Source: Acinetobacter sp. ANC 4648 (GTDB lineage Bacteria > Pseudomonadota > Gammaproteobacteria > Pseudomonadales > Moraxellaceae). From it: 64,000 bases of DNA. Of the stretch, positions 57,887 to 64,000 are shown in pieces. The notes under the pieces are model-generated. The model was not told the DNA's origin. It saw nothing but the letters and a program-made list of their open reading frames with translations, and did not search any database. A program made the position numbers and the translations under genes. The stretch is taken from positions 614,244 through 678,243 of the forward strand of contig NZ_NEGI01000001.1 of NCBI RefSeq assembly GCF_002135345.1, read 5' to 3'. Positions within the stretch are counted from its first letter, which is position 1; the number at the start of each line of letters is the position of its first letter.

Positions 57887-59204
57887 GGGTCTGTAAATTA
57901 TTTTGTGTAAGTTCCATTTTTTATAAATGATCTTTTAAACGATCATCGAAATGAATCGTAAACCAATTCATTGCTAAACGCCAATTTTGAATAGGCATTG
58001 TCCATTTCTTAGAAGCATTTGATGTTGCTAAATATACGACTTTCCTCACTGAGTCGTCTGAAGAGAAGATCTTTCTCTTCTTAGTTGAATGACGAATCAC
58101 ACTGTTTAAAGATTCAATAGCGTTAGTTGTATAGATTGCATGACGAATTTCTGCTGGATAACTGAATATCGTACGAATATTTTCCCAATTAGCTCGCCAT
58201 GACGCTGCAATCTTTGGGTACTGATGATTCCACTGATCACTGAAGATGTCTAAGGCTGCCAGCGCATTTTCTTCTGTAGTTGCCTGATAAATTGACTTTA
58301 GACCTGATGTAACAGCTTTATAGTCTTTCCAGCTAACGAAACGAAGGCTATTTCGAACGACATGTACAATGCATAATTGAATGTCTGTTTGAGGATATAC
58401 TGCGGCAATTGCATCAGGGAAGCCCTTCAATCCATCAACACAAGCAACCAGAATATCTTGTACACCACGATTTTTAAGCTCAGTCATCACCGATAACCAG
58501 AATTTGGCACCTTCTGTCTGAGCAATCCACATACCTAATAATTCTTTCTGACCATCCATGTTAATGCCTAAAGCCAGATAAACAGACTTATTAATTACAT
58601 TGGAATGTTGGCGAACTTTGACTACAAGACAGTCAAGATAGACTACAGGATAAAGACTATCTAATGCTCTATTCTGCCACTCTGTGACTTGTTCAAGTAC
58701 AGCATCAGTAACCTTGCTAATCAAGGATGCAGAGACATCAGCATCATACATTTCCTTGAAAAAAGAGACGATTTCTCTGTTCGTCATTCCTTTAGCGTAT
58801 AGAGATAAAATCTGATCATCCATACTGGTAATACGTGTCTGATACTTTTTAATAATCTGAGGTTCAAATGAACCCTCACGATCACGTGGAATTTCAAGAC
58901 TTAATTGTCCGTCTGGTGTGGATACTGTTTTAGCACTAAAGCCATTTCGAGTATTTACTCCTTTTTTAGATTGATGTTTTTCATAGCCTAAATGCTCAGA
59001 CAATTCAGTATTTAACGCTGTTTCGATCATGAACTTTTTAAAGACAGCGGTCAGTTGGTTTAGATCTTCTGGTGTCTTTAAGCTTTTAGCTAATTCAACG
59101 ACCATACTTTTGATTATTGCTTCATCCATTTGAAGTACCTCTTATAATTATCCATAGAAGGATAAATGAAAATTAAGTACTTACACAAAATTTAGAACAG
59201 TCCC
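57887..59204 (-). mobile_element. IS256-family insertion sequence
   Basis: A 1318-base element with imperfect terminal inverted repeats of about 28 bases. The left end starts GGGTCTGTAAATTATTTTGT and the reverse complement of the right end starts GGGACTGTTCTAAATTTTGT; both continue GTAAGT. It holds one transposase gene. The 8-9 bases flanking each end differ (AATATTTT on the left, TATTGGTA on the right), so no target duplication is visible. The right flank enters directly into the middle of tssA. This suggests a deletion or recombination at the element after insertion. Confidence 0.88.
57921..59129 (-). CDS. IS256-family transposase (MULE/DDE type)
   Basis: A 402-residue Mutator-type transposase, complete. 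The DDE residues are Asp in VVYLDCLVVKVR (about residue 170), Asp in VACVDGLKGFPDAI (about 235) and Glu in TTNAIESLNSVIR (about 341). The conserved LCIVHVVRNSLRFV segment is intact. It starts 75 bases inside the right end of the element. Nothing suggests inactivation, so the element could be active. Confidence 0.94.
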   Translation of the reverse strand: MDEAIIKSMVVELAKSLKTPEDLNQLTAVFKKFMIETALNTELSEHLGYEKHQSKKGVNTRNGFSAKTVSTPDGQLSLEIPRDREGSFEPQIIKKYQTRITSMDDQILSLYAKGMTNREIVSFFKEMYDADVSASLISKVTDAVLEQVTEWQNRALDSLYPVVYLDCLVVKVRQHSNVINKSVYLALGINMDGQKELLGMWIAQTEGAKFWLSVMTELKNRGVQDILVACVDGLKGFPDAIAAVYPQTDIQLCIVHVVRNSLRFVSWKDYKAVTSGLKSIYQATTEENALAALDIFSDQWNHQYPKIAASWRANWENIRTIFSYPAEIRHAIYTTNAIESLNSVIRHSTKKRKIFSSDDSVRKVVYLATSNASKKWTMPIQNWRLAMNWFTIHFDDRLKDHL

Positions 59205-59944
59205 TATTGGTATTACAAGGTTTAACCCATCAATTACCAAATTTAATTAAACAGGTTGCATTACTTAATATTCAACCTTATTACTCATTGTTAGATTACG
59301 AAAATTTTTTATATCAACAAAACAACCGTCTGAAAAATCACGATGGGGCTGATGAAATTAATAGCTCACTACAAATGGAGCAATTCGAACAAGCCCTATT
59401 TAATACGTCTAAAAGTTTTCAATATCAAAATTATCAATACTTTAATGAAATACTAAAGCATTGGAACACCATAAAACAGGTTCTTGATTTACTGATGGAA
59501 CTTGAAGCACCAAGTTTTGCAAACATCGACTCTCAATTAGACAACATTCAAAAAGCCTTAAAAAAAATATATAAAGTAGAAGCATTTGGCACCCAGATTC
59601 AACCTGAAATAATCCCAAAAGACACTGAGCAAAATATTGCTTTAGCTGCTCAACACATGACACCCATAATGAATACCCAAAGCCAGCAATCATTCCAACC
59701 ACAACCACAAAGCCACTTGCAAAATCGTGAGCAAGCAATGAATGTCTTACAAGAAATTGCTGATTATTTTCAAGCCAATGAACCTCATAGTCCCGTTAGT
59801 TATATGCTGCAAAAAACGATTAAATGGAATCAAATGCCCTTACATGAGTGGTTGGGTCACGTAATTAAAAATGAAAACCCTTTAGAGTCCGTTCAGGAGT
59901 TATTAGGTGTGCAACAAAATAGTAATGAATCTAACAAATGGTAA
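59205..59944 (+). pseudogene. tssA: TssA, 5'-truncated by the IS element
   Basis: The C-terminal 245 residues of a type VI secretion TssA (ImpA/VasJ) protein. It begins directly at the IS right end without a natural start; the first codons read out of the element border. The family's C-terminal block AMNVLQEIADYFQANEPHSP ... SYMLQKTIKWNQMPLHEWLG is intact. The N-terminal ImpA domain is missing, about a third of the protein. TssA helps assemble the baseplate and sheath, so this copy should be non-functional. It ends 6 bases before the tssK ATG. Confidence 0.85.
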
Positions 59945-59950
59945 TTGTTC

Positions 59951-61315
59951 ATGTTTAATGCGGAAAAAATTCTTTGGGGTGAAGGCTTATTTTTAAGACC
60001 TCAACACTTTCAACTTCAAGATACATATCACGAGCAGCGTTTAAGCCAAACTATTCGTGCCACTATTCCATTTGCTTATGGGGTAGAAAAAATCCGTTTT
60101 GATGAAACTCAACTGAGTACCCATGTCCTCGCTTTAGAATGCATCGAAATGATTTGGCAAGATGGTGAAATCTACATTGCTCCTTCTCGTGACTTACTAC
60201 CGGAACCGGTACAATTAGATGATCTCCATTTACATGGAGAAATCCAGATTTATTTGGCATTGCCTATTTTACAAGCCAACAAAAAAAATGTTGCTGATGA
60301 GGATACAAGACAACCAAGTCGATATCATTCCTATCTCAATCAAACTCATGATCTTTTTACAGATGCATCACCTGCTGAAATTACTCAATTGAGACGACGT
60401 GCAGTATTCAAACTATTAGACATCAATTCTGATCCAAATCATGATTTGGACGGTTTTTTATATTTACCTGTCGGAAAAATTAAGCGACAAAGTTCAGGCA
60501 ATTTTGAATTGGATTATAAATTTATTCCACCTATTCTACATATCGAATCTTGCGAAGCTTTAAGCAGTAATTTAAAACGTACGCTAAACGTGATCAAAGC
60601 TAAAATTAAAACAATTCAAACTAATAATCGTGAAAATGAACAAAAGCTCATTGAGTTTCGCTCTGGAGATATTGTTTCATTTTGGTTGGTAAATGCACTA
60701 AATACAGCATATTCAACATTGAATCATTTATTACAAAATCCTCAAATCCATCCTGAACGCTTGTTCTTTGAATTATTACGCTTAACGGGTTCTTTACTCA
60801 CTTTCTCAACAGCTTATGATGTTGAGCATCTACCACAATATAAACATCATAACTTACAAGATAGTTTTAGCCAGTTAGATATCATTCTTAGAGATCTTTT
60901 AGATACTATTATTTCGAGTCGTTACATTAGTATTGCGCTCAAAGAAACTCGACCTTCTTATTGGGTCGGAAGTCTTGAATCCGATAAAATTACACGAGAA
61001 ACTCGCTTATATATCGCAGTATCGAGCGGCATGATGCAAGCTCATGAATTAATACAAATTGTACCTTTACGCTTTAAAGTAGGAAATACCGTTGACGTTG
61101 AGCAACGAGTAGTTGCAGCATTGCCAGCAATTCCAATCCATCATTTGATGCAAGTCCCAACAGCGATTCCTGTTCGTTCTGGTGTGAACTATTTCGAAAT
61201 TGAGCCACATCATGATCTGTATCAACGTATGCTCGACTCTGAATCCATTTGTATCTATGTGCCAGCAGGTTTCCAAGATATCAGTGTGGAATTAATCGCG
61301 GTCATGAATACTTAA
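59951..61315 (+). CDS. tssK: Type VI secretion baseplate protein TssK
   Basis: A 454-residue TssK, the adaptor linking the T6SS baseplate to the membrane complex. The N-terminal hallmark WGEGLFLRPQHFQLQ is at residues 9-23, and the C-terminal domain ends with QDISVELIAVM. Length matches the family. I start at the ATG at 59951; a TTG two codons earlier is possible. It appears intact but lies downstream of a broken tssA and IS element. Confidence 0.95.
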   Translation: MFNAEKILWGEGLFLRPQHFQLQDTYHEQRLSQTIRATIPFAYGVEKIRFDETQLSTHVLALECIEMIWQDGEIYIAPSRDLLPEPVQLDDLHLHGEIQIYLALPILQANKKNVADEDTRQPSRYHSYLNQTHDLFTDASPAEITQLRRRAVFKLLDINSDPNHDLDGFLYLPVGKIKRQSSGNFELDYKFIPPILHIESCEALSSNLKRTLNVIKAKIKTIQTNNRENEQKLIEFRSGDIVSFWLVNALNTAYSTLNHLLQNPQIHPERLFFELLRLTGSLLTFSTAYDVEHLPQYKHHNLQDSFSQLDIILRDLLDTIISSRYISIALKETRPSYWVGSLESDKITRETRLYIAVSSGMMQAHELIQIVPLRFKVGNTVDVEQRVVAALPAIPIHHLMQVPTAIPVRSGVNYFEIEPHHDLYQRMLDSESICIYVPAGFQDISVELIAVMNT

Positions 61316-61325
61316 GGAGAAAAAA

Positions 61326-62129
61326 ATGAATCAACCAAATACTGCTCCTTCTTTATTTGATGATGGGCAAATTGGTACTGGGTTTAGCCCTCAAACACAT
61401 TCTAAAATATCACAAGCCACCAATTTAGTAGATCTATTACATGATGGTTTCTATATTGTTTTCTTAATTAGAAATCAATATATACCTGAAAATGCGGATG
61501 CATTTAAAGCAAAAATTCTCGATCTTTTAAATCGTTTTGAACAGCAAGCAAAAAAGTTGCAATTTACAGCTGAAGATATTCACGACTCAAAATATGCTTT
61601 TTGTGCATTACTTGATGAAACAATTGCCACTCAACAAGATCCTAGTTTTTTCAATCTACAAAATTCATGGTTAATTAGCCCATTACAATTGAGTTTATTT
61701 GGCTCACAATTGGCTGGTTATCGTTTCTTTGAATTTCTAGAACATATGCGGAGTCGTGGTAAAGATCGCTTAGCGGCTTTAGAAGTCTTCCATTATTGTT
61801 TATTACTTGGTTTTCAAGGCAAATATCGAATTGAATCGATTGAGAGCTTAAATCACTTGGTATCTCGTGTCGGTGATGAAATTGAATATTTAAAGGGAAA
61901 AAAGGCGGCTTTTTCACCTTTTTCTGCATTACCAGATCAAATTAAAAACATTATCCATAAAGAACTCCCCTTTTTATGGATTCTTATTTTCTTATTATTA
62001 TTTTCGATATTGGCTTTTACCGGTTTTCGATTAATGCTATCCCAACAAGAAAATACAGCCTTATCGAATTTTCAAAATGTCATCAGCACGCCAGCTGAAC
62101 AGGCCAATATCACTATTTATTTACCTTAA
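61326..62129 (+). CDS. tssL: Type VI secretion membrane protein TssL (DotU/IcmH)
   Basis: A 267-residue short-form TssL. The cytoplasmic DotU domain includes TNLVDLLHDGFYIVFLIRN, AFCALLDETIA and LLGFQGKYR (about residue 165). A single C-terminal membrane helix (about residues 217-239) follows. It forms the inner-membrane complex with TssM and TssJ, neither of which is in the window. It has no C-terminal peptidoglycan-binding domain, which fits a separate TagX-like envelope protein downstream. Confidence 0.93.
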   Translation: MNQPNTAPSLFDDGQIGTGFSPQTHSKISQATNLVDLLHDGFYIVFLIRNQYIPENADAFKAKILDLLNRFEQQAKKLQFTAEDIHDSKYAFCALLDETIATQQDPSFFNLQNSWLISPLQLSLFGSQLAGYRFFEFLEHMRSRGKDRLAALEVFHYCLLLGFQGKYRIESIESLNHLVSRVGDEIEYLKGKKAAFSPFSALPDQIKNIIHKELPFLWILIFLLLFSILAFTGFRLMLSQQENTALSNFQNVISTPAEQANITIYLP

Positions 62130-62145
62130 AAAAGATAATAATACA

Positions 62146-62733
62146 ATGCAAGATAATCGAAATTCACTTCGCATATTACAGGCTAAATCCAAAAAAAATT
62201 CATCCAGTATAATTTTATATATTTTACTGGGGTTTATTGCCGGTATTCTATTCTCTGGCATTGTCCTTATCCTTTATAGTAAATTTTCAAACTCAACAAA
62301 TAATGAGAAAATTAATCAATCCAGCCAGAAACTGAATGAAAATGCTGTACAGCTGGCTCATACACAGCATTCTTCAGCAGCTATTGAAAATAATGAAAAT
62401 ATTGAGCAGGATACTGAAAATAACTATATACCGATCAAAGATAAAGAGCTAAGTAGCCTATTTAAACATCAAAAACCAAACATAGAATCATCACATCAAC
62501 AACCCAGTTCTCCATTTGAAAATGCTTTCGGTACTCCCAATAAGCAACAAATATCTCACTCTCAAATACCAGCTAAAGTTCTGCAAAAGCCCCAAACAAA
62601 AGAGCAATTATCGGAATCCACTGCAAAAAAAATTACTAAAGAAAATACATTGGTAGATGATCAGGAAATTGAAATTCCTCAAGCTTCTGTACAAATTTCA
62701 GTAACGCGAACGTCACAAGAAAGCGAAAAGTGA
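62146..62733 (+). CDS. T6SS-linked single-span membrane protein of unknown function
   Basis: A 195-residue protein with a cytoplasmic, basic N-terminus (about residues 1-21), one membrane helix (about 22-45), and a long, polar, low-complexity tail rich in Asn, Gln, Ser, Glu and Lys. I see no catalytic motif. The gene lies between tssL (16-base gap) and tagX, overlapping tagX by 4 bases (GTGA), so it is probably co-translated with it. In Acinetobacter T6SS clusters extra genus-specific genes occur at this place; I do not recall its name with confidence. It may help anchor the apparatus. Confidence 0.75.
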   Translation: MQDNRNSLRILQAKSKKNSSSIILYILLGFIAGILFSGIVLILYSKFSNSTNNEKINQSSQKLNENAVQLAHTQHSSAAIENNENIEQDTENNYIPIKDKELSSLFKHQKPNIESSHQQPSSPFENAFGTPNKQQISHSQIPAKVLQKPQTKEQLSESTAKKITKENTLVDDQEIEIPQASVQISVTRTSQESEK

Positions 62734-63704
62734 TTATTGTTATTGCATGTTGTTTTATTAGTCTCGTCATCGGCTTAAGCTTAATGATGTCATATGAATT
62801 GCGTATTAAAGCACATGAATTTATAGGTAATTTATTGCCACAGAGTAAAAAAAAATTGATGAATGCTCGCAATTTTGCACAGCAAATGAATTATGCAACT
62901 TCATCTAAACAGACACAATCACATTGGCATTTACAACAATGGTGGATTTTAATTGCTGGGTTTTTTTTATTATCAAGCGTTTTAATTTTTGCATTTACAC
63001 GACCTATTAATCCTACAAAAGTAGAAGCTGACTACTTAAAAAAAGTCGATCCACAAATTTACGCACTATTAAATGGTGAAGTACTCACAGCACCACCCAC
63101 TATTGATGAAAGCCTCATCGATGCTGCAATTACTGAAGCTATTCAAATGGAAAAAGCCAACTCAATAAATCCACAGATTAATGCCCCAATATATACCAAT
63201 AATAAGTCTGAAGCAGCAGAATCACATAGTCACTATGATACAGCGATGATTGATCGTAAGTGGATCAAAATGCATCCACGATATAAGCAACGTTTACTCA
63301 TGGTCTTTAAAATCATGAAAGAACGTCATGGCTATGAAATGGTTTTATTAGAAGGATACCGAAGTCCAGAACGCCAAACTCGCTTATCCGGCAATGCTGC
63401 TACAACTTTAGCAAAAGCCTATCAAAGTTATCATCAATTCGGTCTAGCTGCAGATGTTGCATTTAAGCGTAATGGGAAGGTTGTTATTTCTGAACGAGAC
63501 CCATGGGCATGGCAAGGCTATAAACTTTATGGTGAAGTTGCTGAATCAGTTGGTTTAACATGGGGCGGACGTTGGACAAAAATTCATGATTATGGACATA
63601 CTGAGTTTCGGATGCCTGGGTTAAGAAAAAATAGAGAATCCGCTGACCAGCTCATTGCTGAAGCTCAAGGCCAAGAACAAATTATGGCCAATAATACGAA
63701 TTGA
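62730..63704 (+). CDS. tagX: T6SS-associated peptidoglycan hydrolase TagX (M15 peptidase)
   Basis: A 324-residue membrane-anchored VanY/M15 peptidase. Membrane segments are at about residues 1-18 and 71-90, and the C-terminal domain carries the zinc motif HQFGLAADV (HxxGxAxD, about residue 235) and the second His in HDYGHTEFR. M15 enzymes cut peptide stems. TagX in Acinetobacter is an L,D-endopeptidase needed to fit the T6SS through the cell wall. The GTG start overlaps the previous gene by 4 bases. It is the last T6SS gene before the rRNA region. Confidence 0.9.
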   Translation: MIIVIACCFISLVIGLSLMMSYELRIKAHEFIGNLLPQSKKKLMNARNFAQQMNYATSSKQTQSHWHLQQWWILIAGFFLLSSVLIFAFTRPINPTKVEADYLKKVDPQIYALLNGEVLTAPPTIDESLIDAAITEAIQMEKANSINPQINAPIYTNNKSEAAESHSHYDTAMIDRKWIKMHPRYKQRLLMVFKIMKERHGYEMVLLEGYRSPERQTRLSGNAATTLAKAYQSYHQFGLAADVAFKRNGKVVISERDPWAWQGYKLYGEVAESVGLTWGGRWTKIHDYGHTEFRMPGLRKNRESADQLIAEAQGQEQIMANNTN

Positions 63705-63892
63705 TTACTATAACCCACAATCTAAAACGCTTTTAAATGTTAGAAGAAAACTCCCCCCCTCTCTAACTTAAAAAATGATCATCAGTTTAAGCATGAGGAA
63801 GTAAGCTAGAGCGTTAATTTACCTTTAATCTCTAAATACACAGCACCAGTACCGCTCATTTTCTTAATTCATTAACTTCCGCGCATAAAAAA

Positions 63893-63922
63893 ACACCCCT
63901 TACATTGTAAGGGGTGTTTTTA
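63893..63922 (-). terminator. Rho-independent terminator of the rRNA operon
   Basis: AACACCCCTTAC and GTAAGGGGTGTT arms around a 2- to 3-base loop, with A and T runs on both sides, just beyond the 5S 3' end on the - strand. Confidence 0.85.
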
Positions 63923-63931
63923 GGAATAATG

Positions 63932-64000
63932 AGCTGGCGATGACTTACTCTCACATGGGTAACCCCACACTACCATCAGCGCTAAGAGGTTTCACTTCTG
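63932..64000 (-). rRNA. rrf: 5S ribosomal RNA, 3' part (cut by window edge)
   Basis: Read on the - strand, the last bases of the window give CAGAAGTGAAACCTCTTAGC followed by GCTGATGGTAGTGTGGGGTT and ACCCATGTGAGAGTAAGTCA, ending in CGCCAGC. This is the 3' part of a gammaproteobacterial 5S rRNA, closely like Acinetobacter. The 5' end and the rest of the rRNA operon lie beyond base 64000. Confidence 0.92.

Noticed and set aside
1..64000. CRISPR array, tRNA gene, integron or prophage
   Set aside because: I saw no regularly spaced repeats, no cloverleaf with CCA-type ends, no attC sites and no phage gene block.

Overview
The window looks like Acinetobacter chromosome (Gammaproteobacteria, low GC). 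The main evidence is the capsule (K) locus in the Acinetobacter layout: wza-wzb-wzc next to fkpA at one end, and itrA-galU-ugd-gpi-gne1 plus a convergent pgm at the other. Supporting evidence is a DesT/FabR-type desaturase module, an Acinetobacter-style type VI secretion gene order (tssA-tssK-tssL-...-tagX), and the 3' end of a 5S rRNA that reads like Acinetobacter 5S. I cannot name the species.

Layout. (1) 1-21888: capsule locus. The export genes wza-wzb-wzc run on the + strand. A long - strand operon runs from rmlB down to gne1. It holds rmlB-rmlA-vioA plus an ATP-grasp enzyme and a GNAT, which together should make an N-acylated dTDP-4-amino-4,6-dideoxyglucose. It also holds Wzx, three glycosyltransferases, MnaA, Wzy, the initiating transferase ItrA, and the precursor genes galU, ugd, gpi and gne1. 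The end of pgm enters from the left edge. (2) 22 to 31 kb: two FKBP-type isomerases, murJ, ampD, nadC, a DUF2135/TPR protein, and an LTA-synthase-like sulfatase-fold membrane enzyme. (3) 31 to 44 kb: a Tat-exported phospholipase C with a small lipoprotein gene upstream, rph, a desCB/desT-like fatty-acid desaturation module with three palindromic operators, dsbA, ubiG-gph-yciK, two RcnB-like small secreted proteins, and argA. (4) 44 to 49 kb: an ssu sulfonate operon with tandem ssuA genes, the first frameshifted in a C8 tract. (5) 49 to 57.6 kb: a TetR regulator, a nucleosidase-like protein, a TDT-family transporter, ribF, the ileS-lspA-fkpB cluster, and an FMN reductase. (6) 57.65-57.85 kb: no protein gene, but a strong candidate for an Rsm/Csr-type CsrA-sequestering small RNA with a GacA-box-like palindrome upstream. 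(7) 57.9-63.7 kb: an IS256-family element without visible target duplication, which truncates tssA, followed by tssK, tssL, a membrane protein and tagX. (8) The window ends in a 5S rRNA gene on the - strand.

The most interesting signals are the candidate CsrA-sponge RNA, the K-locus sugar-modification cassette (ATP-grasp + GNAT in place of VioB), the missing catalytic cysteine in the Ugd-family protein, the three operators between desT and desCB, the poly-C frameshift in ssuA, and the IS-linked break in the T6SS cluster. Start codons were moved downstream from the longest open frame where a ribosome binding site, signal peptide or family N-terminus supported it.
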